This document shows, one piece after another, positions 31,672 to 43,206 of a stretch of 64,000 nt of DNA. The stretch comes from Leptobrachium leishanense (Eukaryota > Chordata > Amphibia > Anura > Megophryidae). The position numbers were made by a program, and so were the translations under genes. The notes under the pieces were generated by a model. The model saw only the letters and a list, made by a program, of their open reading frames with translations, was not told the origin of the DNA and made no database searches. How positions within the stretch are numbered: position 1 is the stretch's first letter; every line of letters starts with the position of its first letter. The stretch covers positions 40,851,519 through 40,915,518 of the forward strand of contig CM019072.1 of NCBI GenBank assembly GCA_009667805.1. Direction: 5' to 3'.

Positions 31672-32096
31672 GGCTAGGGTCAGACTAACGCATTTTTCAC
31701 GTTGTCCGTGAAAATGTGCGTTCGAAGAATGGACGTATTTGTTCACGGAATACGCGATAGCGGTCATACGATGCGCAGTTTCATCCGTGATTTTGTACGG
31801 ATCATCAATAAAACACTGTGCATCTGGACGTTATGTTGGCCGGACATTAGCAGCGTCTGATGTCTCCAATTCACGCACACACGCCGCTAGCGGGCGCAGC
31901 GCACTCTGTACGTCAGTACTAGTGGTTTAACGTTCTCGAAAAAATGCGTTCATTTTCCACTTGCGTTGCGCAGCCGGACTTTTGTGCGACCGTACTTCGT
32001 ATATTGGCCGTCATTGCCCGGCATCTGCTGCTAGCACGGCCGTGATTAAGTGCGCCAGAACGCGCGTTCGCACTGCCTCAGTCTGACCCTAGCCTT
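31672..32096. mobile_element. GGCTAGGGTCAGAC MITE, nested copy b
   Basis: Begins GGCTAGGGTCAGACTAACGC and ends CAGTCTGACCCTAGCC. Nearly identical in reverse orientation to 63391-63819 and closely related to 51995-52428, so this subfamily is young. Confidence 0.75.
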
Positions 32097-32412
32097 AGTC
32101 GAGAGATGCTGCAGAGTAGCTGAGTGTGAGGTGGGAAAGATAGCCGCCTCCACGGAGCAAATAATCCAATAAGGAAATGTTCAGTTTGAGGTTTTGGTGG
32201 ACCAAAACACCAAATATTTATTGGAACATGGTAAACATTAACACTAAAGTGGTAATAAAATGGCCAAAAGTGGATATCGCAGAAACAGCACCTTTCATTA
32301 AGCAATCCTCTGCCTTTTTGCTTCAATATTCACAGCGTTCAGTGAGACGGCTGCAGCAAACTGAACTGCTGCAATGTAGCAATTCAGCAGCTGCTGAGGA
32401 ACTGAACATGCC

Positions 32413-33048
32413 TCTGTTGTAGGCTGGTTGTAGCAGTAACACTGTCTTTGGGTTACTGGTAATGCATTGTCATATTGTATAAAATGGATTACCAAAAAAA
32501 TGCAACAAAAACATATTAGGTATTGTGCAATGTCTGTTGACATTTGGAATACATTATCTTTCATTGGTCCCATTTGTTTCTATGTAAGAAATAGGACATG
32601 ATAAATATCTGCCATTATTTTTTCACATTTACATAAAAAAAGCCTTTAACTATTGTATTTATTGTTGCATGAATGACAAAGATTTGGGATTTTAGAAAAG
32701 ATTTTGTTTATCTGCGTGTGCTTGTAATTGCAAGGTTCTCAAAAGGCAAATTGAAAACATACTTAAGTTACGCCTTTTTTTTTGTGCAACATGTTTACAT
32801 TCTAGTTTTCAGAGCCTAGCGTTACTGCTTGTGCTAGATAAAACATATCAGGAGAAAAAATCTTGGCTTTATGATACAACCCTTCTGCATCAGCGAACGA
32901 ATTTTCAAAGGGAAAGCTAAGGTGTATGACATACATACACTGGCACGTGGATATACCTTCCAACAATTAAGTCTTTACTAAAAGGGCCATATTCACCAGA
33001 AGGTAAGTGCAAAATTTGTATGCTTCTTGTATGTATTTATCAGACTTT
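32413..33048. other. Gap: no gene recognised
   Basis: AT-rich DNA without recognisable coding or clear repeats. Confidence 0.4.
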
Positions 33049-33790
33049 GGCCCCTATTACATTCCTCGCGCATCGGTTTTGCGCGCACGCAAATGCGCAT
33101 TTGCGCGAGGACAAAACCACTTGCACAGAACGTTGTATTCCAACGTTCGCTCAAACGATGCACATTATCGATTAACACGGATGGACTTGCGCGAGCTTGA
33201 TGAACTGTGCGCGTCCTATACTTAACATTGTGAGCGCAAATGCGTTATGCGGATGGTATTTCAATAGATGCGCAACTTCCTACGAACGACGTTTGCGCGC
33301 ATAATTTTTACGTCTTTGAAAAGCTGGTGGTAACTGCAAATCTGAACGTTCTGGCCGAAACAAAATACACCAGCACGAAAAAAAAATACAGCACAGTATA
33401 GTTACACATTCTACACATACCCAAACAAACAAATTGTGAATTTGTGCATATTTTTTTTTATTGCTGCAGCATGTATACTCAGATTTACTTTGACAGGCGC
33501 AAAAACATTAGTGAGTCAATTAAGGTGAATTGATGTCAATTAAGGTTCTTAATTCTGATTGGCTGAATCACACGAAAAACCAGTCCGCGCACCGATTTAC
33601 ATACACATCGTTACTGCGCGCGTATTACACTTTGTTTTGCGTGTTTTTTCCGAACATTATATTTTGACGGATGAGAAAATGCGTTCGGATCCGAATATCA
33701 CGTTAATTTTCGCGCGATAACGCTAGACAAAGTGTGCAAAAAAAATTGCGCTGTGCGAGCGCATTTGCGCAGAGAATGTAATAGGGCCCT
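33049..33790. mobile_element. Palindromic MITE (GGCCCCTATTACATTC ends), copy 1
   Basis: Left GGCCCCTATTACATTC and right GAATGTAATAGGGCCC are mirrors. The interior has many GCGCA/TGCGC words near both ends and a TTCTTAATTCTGATTGGCTG segment. Copy 2 at 49822-50575 shares GCGCGTCCTATACTTAACAT and GATTGGCTGAATC. Confidence 0.75.
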
Positions 33791-34203
33791 TAAGATTTTA
33801 ATGCAATCATTTACTCATTTATGTTTTTTGATGATGCCTAATTAAAATATCCATATAATCATCTTGTCATACCGGCACCCGGTGCGGTAACTCATGGTGT
33901 AACCCCCCCGAGTTTTACGTTTATTTATTTTTTTAAACTACTCTTACTCATAAATCAGTACTCCCATATGATACTGAATGCTCTTAATACATGGCGCACA
34001 TTACTGTGAGGTCTATTGCTGTGCAGCTCTCTTATACTCGCACACAAATTTTGGTGAACTGCCAGCAAGTATGGTGCCCGTTCGACGGCAGTGAAAGTCC
34101 CCATAGAGAAGTAATGGTAAATCTGTTCAGAAACATCGAACAGCAGAGAAATGCCCTGATGTTCAGTGGTTTCATTAGACAGGTTTATTCAGGCGAACAC
34201 CAT

Positions 34204-34382
34204 CAGGGCTATTCAGAGAAAGGTGAAAACCTTGAGAATTGCCAGGAGAATGAACAATCTAGACCAAATAGCCAATTTGGAAAGTGAGATAAATGGGAGA
34301 ATTTTTCTGGTTTGACTATTTTGCCCTAGAATTTAATTCTACAGTCATTCTCAAGGTTTTCACCCTTCTCTGAATAACCCTG
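34204..34382. mobile_element. Palindromic MITE (GGGTTATTCAGAGAG family), short copy
   Basis: CAGGGCTATTCAGAGAAAGG at the left and its mirror TTCTCTGAATAACCCTG at the right; AAAACCTTGAGAATTG... is also mirrored. Family members at 43207-44097, 48979-49555 and 51064-51245. Confidence 0.7.
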
Positions 34383-34467
34383 CATAGGTTTCAATGTTAA
34401 AAATATTCCCGTTTTTACCCAATATCTAATAAATATTTATTCCATTAATTTGTAGTAAAGTCTCTTT

Positions 34468-34985
34468 TAGGGATGTGAGTTTCGTTTCAGACCGATTAGT
34501 TTTTTTTCACGAATAGACCCGATTTCGGTGATTCGGATTCGGCCAATTTTCCGAATCGGATCTGATCCGAAAACGTCTGAAACTAAACGATTTCCGATCC
34601 GAAACGAAAATTTTTCGGAATCGGAAATCATTTTCGTTCAATTCATAATTTCGGTTCCACTTCGGTAATTTTCAAAAAATGCTTAAAAGATCCTAAAAAA
34701 AAATCTAAAAATAAAGAGACTCTTTACTACAGAATATAATAATAAACGGTTTATTAGATATTGAATTAAAACGGGAATATTTTTAACATTGAAGTCTATT
34801 GGACAAAACATTTCCCACACGAAAATGTCCAAAATCCCGAAAAAAAGTCGATATGAAAATTTCCGATTTCACAAAAAAAAAGTCGATACGAAAAACAAGC
34901 CGAAACGGAAATCGTCTGAAACGATCCAAAATTAAAATTGTCGAATTACGAACGAAACGAAAAGAAAAATTGGTGCACATCCCTA
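34468..34985. mobile_element. hAT-type non-autonomous element, 8-bp duplication
   Basis: Flanked by GTCTCTTT at 34460-34467 and 34986-34993. Ends TAGGGATGTG and CACATCCCTA are inverted. The interior is made of mirrored CGATTTCGG / CCGAAT / GAAACGA words over its whole length. A decayed relative end (GATATCGGTGCATCCCTAG) lies at about 42585-42603. Confidence 0.8.
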
Positions 34986-35227
34986 GTCTCTTTATTTGTT
35001 GATTTTTTTTTTTTTATCTTCGTATCTATTTGAATTTTTTTTGAAAAATGCCTATTTTTTTTTTCTTTCTAATAGTGTTTTTTTTCTGTAACAGCCCTTT
35101 TTATTATCATTCATAGGATCTTATATGTTAATTCCAGACATTTCAGTGTTCTGTTGTTCCCCGCACTTCAGTAGTTTTTTTGAAAACAGCGGGGGATGGG
35201 TTTATGGTGGCATTTATTTATTTATTT

Positions 35228-35290
35228 ATAAAGGATTTTACCAGGAAGGATACATTGAGATTTCTCTCGTTTTCAAGTATCTCCTGGGTT
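35228..35290 (-). repeat. LINE/SINE 3'-tail fragment
   Basis: TTTTACCAGGAAGGATACAT followed by TGAGATTTCTCTCGTTTTCA, the reverse complement of the tail of the SINEs at 25650 and 54681. Only the tail is present, as for 5'-truncated LINE copies. Confidence 0.65.
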
Positions 35291-35368
35291 CAAGAACATT
35301 GAATCGTTACAGAAATACAAAGTTACAGTTACAAGTACTTATACAGCGCCAACAAATTCCATAGCGCT

Positions 35369-36142
35369 TGTGGCGGGATGGAAGTCCGCCTGCGGTCCTG
35401 CTCTATCTGACCCCCCCCCCCATTTGATGGCGTCCGGCCCGACTACCGAGTGGCACGGCACTCGGCATCTCGAGCGGCCTGGAGGATGAAATGGCGTTGG
35501 TCCGGCGTCTGGAGAAATGGTGCGGTGTTGCCTTGGGGATCCCGTTCCTGGGTTGAGTGGTGATGCAGGAGACCGCTGAGTGTCTCCCGCAATAGTGATT
35601 GTAGCTCTGAAATGAAGACACCAGACGCAGCTGTATGCTTTAAAACAGTGAACTGAACTTTATGGGTTTCAACAGGGTCATTTATACAACTTCACACAAA
35701 CAGATTACCAACTCCCCCACCCACACAACCAGCACTGATTGGCTCCTTTCCCAGCCTCCTGTTCCCTATCAGGTCCCTTTCAGCCTTCCCATTGTCCAGG
35801 GATTAGGCAGATGAGGTCTTGGAAAAGCCTCCAATCCTCTGGCTTGCTGTATCCTCCATCTTGGGGCATGAGATCCTTTGTTCTGTGAAACCATGCTGGG
35901 ATGAGCAAAATGGCGACGGGGAAAAACACATACAAACGGTTTCTTTCATACTTTTACAGTCACATCATACAGGGTACATTTTTATTACATTACACCAATA
36001 AAACCACATCTAGCAATGAAATAAGAGGTCCATAGGCTCACACGCAAAACCAAAACCAAAACAGGAAAAATGGTCTTTAAAAAGGGTTCAGTCTTTAGTC
36101 ATGTGGCTCGCTGAAAAGAGCTCTCATGTCCGTTCCGTGACA
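35369..36142. repeat. Solo LTR with 5-bp target duplication
   Basis: 774 bp starting TGTGGCGGGATGG and ending GTTCCGTGACA, flanked by GCGCT at 35364-35368 and 36143-36147. It interrupts a dispersed repeat that reads ACAAATTCCATA-GCGCT-TTACAATGGGG across the insertion. TG...CA ends and a 5-bp duplication indicate a solo LTR left by recombination. Orientation not determined. Confidence 0.75.
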
Positions 36143-36691
36143 GCGCTTTACAATGGGGATGCACAAACAGCAGATTTACATGATACAAGAGGAAATAAAA
36201 CCCTGGTCATCGAATAACTGTCCAGGTTATATATCACTTTAAACAAAAAGCTCAGGCAGACATCCCATGAGCTTACACTCTAAGGGACTAGGGTAACAAA
36301 CAAATGCGAGCAGAGGGAAGGTGAAACTGGTGGTCAGAGGGATTGCATGAAATGGATCAGATTTTTTGGGCTTAGTAAGGGTAATTAGGGAGAGAAGTGG
36401 AGACAGCTGGAAAGGATGCCTGAAATTAGGGACCAGCTCTGGGTGGGCCGGTGGATGGGGACAGCAGAGGGGAGGAATGGAGGTCAGTCTGTGATGGAGT
36501 ATGCTGTGGAAAGTGAATGAGGTTGGTGATAATGCAGATCTCCCCCTCATGTTTGTTTATTATCTGCATTATCACCAACCTCATTCACTTTCCACAGCAT
36601 ACTCCATCACAGACTGACCTCCATTCCTCCCCTCTGCTGCCCTGAACCAAGCATTCAAGGTATCCACCTTCTCAACAAAGGCGTACAACAT

Positions 36692-39600
36692 AATGTATAG
36701 ATTGAATAGGACCCGATAAACAATCGGGACCAAAAAGTAGGAGCCTTGATTACCAGCGTGAAGTAGGATTAAACCTTAATTTAGAATTAGAAGCATAACA
36801 AGAACAAAAAATAGTGGCTATTTTATCTTGCCTAATTGGCTATTAAACTGATGCCACAAATGCTGGTAAAAATTGGAAGGAATAATTGTTTGAATGTTGG
36901 TACTCGGATACTTTACTTTATTAATATACATATACAACACAAAACAGTAAATACGTATAATACATAGGTAAACATGGTATGTGCTAGTGGAATGACTTCC
37001 GATATAAGAATGGGTTGAAGAGGTTGGCTTATAAGAAACCTTGTAAGATTAGTAAAGTGGTTGGATACACTATTACTTAATAAGTGCACTAATGCATATA
37101 CTTAATTTCATGTATAGCCAAGTTAGGATGGACAGTAACTGATTAATTCAACATATGAATCTATTCCTAATGGAATGATACAAATTGACTGATGTACATA
37201 GGACATTCAAGGATACATGTAGTATGCCCCTAAGGATTGTCAATAAAGAAACACTTAACCTTGATTAGATACATGGAAATAGACACTCTAGAAAATTGGT
37301 CTTACAAGCAATGAACCGCTATGGCTCATGTTATAGATACTGTAGATGTTAAATTCAACCAGAATGTTGATTATCGATGGAGTCCCAGAGATTTAAAAAA
37401 TCGGGAAAGAAATCTACCAAATAGATTCTGTACAAATGACGGTTCATAAATTTGTAAGTCTATTTCGAAAGAACCAGATGAGATTATAGATAATTGCATG
37501 AATTTTATAAGTTGGTAGATAATTCAATAAGGAATAGCTCCAAAATGACCCATAGACACAGTAGTTCTAATGAGAACCACATGCAAATGCATATGACTTA
37601 CACTCTCGTTGGTTCGTAATTTTAACACACAAGAGATAGAGCGATTATAACAGAATCATTCCCCTGTAGTCAGACAACCAGCTAGAATAGCGCCAATGTG
37701 ATTGCGAGTAACTGCTGAATAAAGCTAATTACGCCAATTATCCCCCGCATATAGGCGTGTGTCACACGAGCGGAGGTATTGGCTAGGTTTTGCCGAAATT
37801 CAGTTTGATCAGTAGACAACACACTTGGGTTCTGTGACCGAAATAAGGCGTTTCTCCATAAATCACACGTCAAGGTACTAGCCAGTATTGTCGGGATTCA
37901 AATACTCAGTGGTAATACATTAGGGTTCTGTCATTGGAACAAACGTTTCCCCATGAATCGCACAATGTGGTTGCGAGTAGCTGCTGAATAAAGCTAATTA
38001 CGCCAATTATCCCCCGTATCTAGGCGTGTGTCACACTAAGCGGAGATATTAGCTAGTTTTTGCCAAAATTCAGTTTAATCAGTAAACAACACACTTGGGT
38101 TCTGTGACCAAAAGAGGCGTTTCTCCATAAATCACACATCAAGGTGCTAGCCAGTATTGCCGGGATTCGAATAAACAGTAACAATACATAAGGGTTCTGT
38201 CATTGGAATAAACGTTTCCCCATGATTCGCACGACAGCCAGCTAGAATAACACCAATGTGATTGCGAGTAACTACTGAATAGAGCTAATACCGCTGATTA
38301 TCCCCCGCATAAGGGCGTATGTGACACGAGCGGAGATATTAGCTAGTTTTTGCCGAGATTCAGTTTGATCAGTAGACAACACACTTGGGTTCTGTGACTG
38401 AAAAAGGCGTTTCACCATAAATCACACGTCAACCAGCTGGAATGACACCAGTGCAATTACGAATAGTTGTTGTACAATACTAATGGTGCTAGTCATCCCA
38501 CGTATGAATGCGTATGTTTACCCAAACAAGAGAGTAGACTCGTAGTGCCGGGAGTCAATTATTCGATATCGACATATTCGGGTTCTGGAACAATCGTTTC
38601 TCCATGAATCACACATCGGCTAGCTTGAAGAACGTAAATTCAATTTGGGAATAACTGCTATATAATACTAATGCATCCACAAAGAGTGCCTATGTTATCT
38701 CTAAATTCATCAATATGTTGCATAGGATTAGATATATTTAGCTGCCCAGAGCCATATCGTTTAGTCAATCAAATTACCAAGACGAAAAAACATGCACCCC
38801 GTGCTAGACAGTTAAAAACAGTTAGAGGCCATTGCCAAAAAAAAAAGGAACGCTAACGCGCGTTTCGCCGCATAACCGGCTTCATCCAGAGCGTGATGAA
38901 GCCGGTAATTTGATTGACTAAACGATATGGCTCTGGGCAGCTAAATATATCTAATCCTATGCAACATATTGATGAATTTAGAGATAACATAGGCACTCTT
39001 TGTGGATGCATTAGTATTATATAGCAGTTATTCCCAAATTGAATTTACGTTCTTCAAGCTAGCCGATGTGTGATTCATGGAGAAACGATTGTTCCAGAAC
39101 CCGAATATGTCGATATCGAATAATTGACTCCCGGCACTACGAGTCTACTCTCTTGTTTGGGTAAACATACGCATTCATACGTGGGATGACTAGCACCATT
39201 AGTATTGTACAACAACTATTCGTAATTGCACTGGTGTCATTCCAGCTGGTTGACGTGTGATTTATGGTGAAACGCCTTTTTCAGTCACAGAACCCAAGTG
39301 TGTTGTCTACTGATCAAACTGAATCTCGGCAAAAACTAGCTAATATCTCCGCTCGTGTCACATACGCCCTTATGCGGGGGATAATCAGCGGTATTAGCTC
39401 TTATTCAGTAGTTACTCGCAATCACATTGGTGTTATTCTAGCTGGCTGTCGTGCGAATCATGGGGAAACGTTTATTCCAATGACAGAACCCTTATGTATT
39501 GTTACTGTTTATTCGAATCCCGCGCAATACTGGCTAGCACCTTGATGTGTGATTTATGGAGAAACGCCTCTTTTGGTCACAGAACCCAAGTGTGTTGTTT

Positions 39601-40894
39601 ACTGATTAAACTGAATTTTGGCAAAAACTAGCTAATATCTCCGCTTAGTGTGACACACGCCTAGATACGGGGGATAATTGGCGTAATTAGCTTTATTCAG
39701 CAGCTACTCGCAACCACATTGTGCGATTCATGGGGAAACGTTTGTTCCAATGACAGAACCCTAATGTATTACCACTGAGTATTTGAATCCCGACAATACT
39801 GGCTAGTACCTTGACGTGTGATTTATGGAGAAACGCCTTATTTCGGTCACAGAACCCAAGTGTGTTGTCTACTGATCAAACTGAATTTCGGCAAAACCTA
39901 GCCAATACCTCCGCTCGTGTGACACACGCCTATATGCGGGGGATAATTGGCGTAATTAGCTTTATTCAGCAGTTACTCGCAATCACATTGGCGCTATTCT
40001 AGCTGGTTGTCTGACTACAGGGGAATGATTCTGTTATAATCGCTCTATCTCTTGTGTGTTAAAATTACGAACCAACGAGAGTGTAAGTCATATGCATTTG
40101 CATGTGGTTCTCATTAGAACTACTGTGTCTATGGGTCATTTTGGAGCTATTCCTTATTGAATTATCTACCAACTTATAAAATTCATGCAATTATCTATAA
40201 TCTCATCTGGTTCTTTCGAAATAGACTTACAAATTTATGAACCGTCATTTGTACAGAATCTATTTGGTAGATTTCTTTCCGATTTTTTAAATCTCTGGGA
40301 CTCCATCGATAATCAACATTCTGGTTGAATTTAACATCTACAGTATCTATAACATGAGCCATAGCGGTTCATTGCTTGTAAGACCAATTTTCTAGAGTGT
40401 CTATTTCCATGTATCTAATCAAGGTTAAGTGTTTCTTTATTGACAATCCTTAGGGGCATACTACATGTATCCTTGAATGTCCTATGTACATCAGTCAATT
40501 TGTATCATTCCATTAGGAATAGATTCATATGTTGAATTAATCAGTTACTGTCCATCCTAACTTGGCTATACATGAAATTAAGTATATGCATTAGTGCACT
40601 TATTAAGTAATAGTGTATCCAACCACTTTACTAATCTTACAAGGTTTCTTATAAGCCAACCTCTTCAACCCATTCTTATATCGGAAGTCATTCCACTAGC
40701 ACATACCATGTTTACCTATGTATTATACGTATTTACTGTTTTGTGTTGTATATGTATATTAATAAAGTAAAGTATCCGAGTACCAACATTCAAACAATTA
40801 TTCCTTCCAATTTTTACCAGCATTTGTGGCATCAGTTTAATAGCCAATTAGGCAAGATAAAATAGCCACTATTTTTTGTTCTTGTTATGCTTCT
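36692..40894. mobile_element. Large palindromic hammerhead-bearing retroelement (element 1)
   Basis: 4.2 kb bounded by the 15-bp duplication AAAGGCGTACAACAT (36677-36691 and 40895-40909). A paralogous empty site with one copy of the 15-mer is at 41316-41330 in reverse orientation. Order: unique tail 36692-36788; left arm 36789-38886; 8-nt spacer; right arm 38895-40894, the near-exact reverse complement. The left arm has about 85 bp (38783-38869) missing from the right arm, and this carries most of the hammerhead motif. Each arm has diverged tandem units of about 195-290 bp (GAATCACACGTC..., CAACACACTTGGGTTCTGTG). No protein coding was recognised; the short frames across the units are repeat translations. 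Confidence 0.8.
38850..38894 (-). ncRNA. Hammerhead-ribozyme-like motif at palindrome centre (element 1)
   Basis: Minus strand: stem I ACGCU / AGCGU (5 pairs), CUGGAUGA (a CUGAUGA box with one extra G), extra A, stem II GCCG / CGGC with a 6-nt loop, GAAA, self-complementary stem III ACGCGCGU, U at H17. The inserted G in the box may impair activity. The mirrored copy on the right arm keeps only GAUGAAGCCGG, so one of the two expected ribozymes has been lost by a deletion. Confidence 0.55.
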
Positions 40895-41796
40895 AAAGGC
40901 GTACAACATCATACCCCAGGCTGCCATGATCTTGCAAATGTATTTTTATGTCTGCATTTATTATTTTCTGATTAGTCTTTTGAAGTATTTTGAATCTCCC
41001 TCCATTTTAGATAGAAAAAATCATCTGTGTTTCCCTCCTCCCTCCTCCTCCTCCTCAGCCCCAATTAAACAAACATGAGGGGGAGGAGGAGGAGGAGGGA
41101 GAGGGAAACACAGATGATTTTTTCTGTTTCCCTCCTCCTCCTCCTCCTCCCCCTCATGTTTGTTTAATTGGGGCTGAGGAGGAGGAGGAGGGAAACACAG
41201 ATGATTTTTTCTATCTAAAATGGAGGGAGATTCAAAATACTTCAAAAGACTAATCAGAAAATAATAAATGCAGACATAAAAATACATTTGCAAGATCATG
41301 GCAGCCTGGGGTATGATGTTGTACGCCTTTGTTGAGATGGTGGATACCTTGAATGCTTGGTTCAGGGCAGCAGAGGGGAGGAATGGAGGTCAGTCTGTGA
41401 TGGAGTATGATTTGCAAGATCATGGCAGCCTGGGGTATGATGTCGTACGCCTTTGTTGAGATGGTGGATACCTTGAATGCTTGGTTCAAGGCAGCAGAGG
41501 GGAGGAATGGAGGTCAGTCTGTGATGGAGTATGCTTGAATGCTTGGTTCAGGGCAGCAGAGGGGAAGAATGGAGGTCAGTCTGTGATGGAGTATGCTGTG
41601 GCTGATTCCCTGCACTTCAGGGACCCTGCGGTGAATTCACCAGGGAAAATTGATTCCCTGAAGTGCAGGGAACAACAGAACACTGAAATGTCTGCATCAT
41701 TTCGGTGCTCTGTGAATATCTTCTTTAGTGGTGTTTTTTTTGCTGCCCCCTGGAAAGTGCCAGTCTAGGCCTTGCCTGCCCAGGACATACTTGAAA

Positions 41797-41833
41797 ATGA
41801 GAGAATTCTCAATGTATCCTTCCTGGTAAAATA
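41797..41833 (+). repeat. LINE/SINE 3'-tail fragment
   Basis: ACATACTTGAAAATGAGAG then TCTCAATGTATCCTTCCTGG, the tail shared with the SINEs. It lies between a GCAGCCCC..CTGGAAAGTGCC segment and the CACCCGGTGCGGGCC repeat, an arrangement seen mirrored at 51375-51600. Confidence 0.6.
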
Positions 41834-42603
41834 GTTTTGTGTAAATTTTTTTTTTTTTTTTAGGGTGTCACCCTAGGGGGTGGTGTCACCCGGTGCGGGC
41901 CGCACCCCCCGCCCCCACCTAGCGACGCCAGTGCTCCCACCTCCCATAACCCATACCAGCTAAAGAGGTACAGATTATATTTTCTACCAAACTTCCCTTG
42001 TTACATAGGCTGAAAAAAGACACGTTTCCATCGAGTTCAGCCTTTCCCACATCACCTACTGCTGTTGATCCAAACGAAGGGAAAAAACCCAGTCTGAAGC
42101 TGTCACGGTCCACGCCGCAGAAAGGCAGCCCCCTTCCTGGAATGTCTTGTCTGTGTCCAGCTCTCCTGCAGGCTCAGCAGGTGTTCTCCATCATTAGCCC
42201 TGACAGGCTATTTAAACTGGTCAGAAAAATGGAATGGCGCATCCATAGTGTTGTAACAAATGAGGTCACCCAGATACAATTTGGGTAACCCCAATCAAAT
42301 TTCCAGGTCCACTTCCAACCTTGAAAAAATCTGGGGGTAAACAATATATAGTGTAGTATTTTAAAACACAGATATATTTATTAAAAGCAGAAAACAAACT
42401 CACAAATTAAAAGGCACATAACAAAATGTGTATATACACATTGACCTGCTCCCCATTCACACCTGAGACCTTGTAATACTAACGAGTCACATGACACTGG
42501 GGAGGGAAAGTGGCTAATTGGGCCCAATTTGGGGGCATGACATAGAATAAAAATATCGGTACTCGTACTCGGTCTTAAAAATGTGATATCGGTGCATCCC
42601 TAG

Positions 42604-43206
42604 TTTTCATTTGTAGTTTTTTGTTTAATCACCTGCAGTAGTTATTCAAAGGCAAGTGTGGTGTTTGTTATGCTGGAATAAAAAGACCTTTCATTTTCAC
42701 AACTTCAAGTCTGCGGCTGTTTAGACCCTTAGACCCCCATTAGAAATTTTTCTTCCAAACACTTCCCCTGCAGTGGATCAGAAAAATACCAACGCACTTT
42801 AAGTGCAATATCGTTATGGGATAGTAATAGAGTAGGTATTAAAAGTGGTTACACTCACATATTAATGAGCCGCATTGGCTCCAAGATGGCACATGGGAAT
42901 ATCAAGGTCATTCCAAAACCTTCTTTAAAATCACGTTCCAGGAAGCAGCAAGTTTAAAAATTAAAATAAATTTATTTATTACATCAAATTATATTGGGAG
43001 GCACATCTGCAAACTGCTATAAGTCCTACACCGTTCACCTGAGTTGGATGTACATACCCTCAAATTAAAGCTGACAGTCTGCAGTTGAAGCACATTGTGT
43101 TTGTTTCATTCCAACTCCATTGTGGTGGTGTATAGAGACAAAGATGTTAGAATTGTGTCGATGTCCCAATATTTCTGGACCTGACTGTATATTGCTGTAA
43201 AACACA
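42604..43206. other. Gap: no gene recognised
   Basis: AT-rich sequence with scattered repeat fragments; nothing definable. Confidence 0.35.

Larger units (their letters stand above)
31124..32412. mobile_element. Palindromic MITE, family A copy 2 (interrupted)
   Basis: Ends GCGTTCAGTTACTCAGC and GCTGCTGAGGAACTGAAC match 11741-12312, as do GCAAGTGCTAAGTTAGCA, TTCAGTTTGAGGTTTTGG and CTGCAGCAAACTGAACTGC. Two GGCTAGGGTCAGAC MITEs are inserted back to back at 31229-31669 and 31672-32096, separating the two ends. Confidence 0.75.
36460..41602. repeat. Rearranged palindromic host repeat around element 1
   Basis: GGCAGCAGAGGGGAGGAATG-type sequence occurs in both orientations left (36462-36640) and right (41360-41602) of the nested element. 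The right side holds 2-3 tandem copies of a ~120-bp unit (TTGCAAGATCATGGCAGCC... TGATGGAGTATG). The central (CTC)n/(GAG)n-rich palindrome is at 41030-41200. Two right-side units retain the undisturbed insertion site of element 1 (41316-41330, and one with a single change near 41440). Confidence 0.7.

Noticed and set aside
39264..40002. Frames of 63-93 codons in the right arm of element 1 as genes
   Set aside because: The same 63-codon protein appears on both arms and across tandem units; these are repeat translations.
36789..40894. Fold-back or MULE-like DNA transposon as the class of element 1
   Set aside because: The 15-bp duplication, one-sided tail and central ribozyme motif fit target-primed retrotransposition better; not fully excluded.
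42106..42300. TGTCACGGTCC start as an LTR of a chromovirus relative
   Set aside because: Only the first bases resemble the 56199 LTR; no matching end or target duplication was seen.
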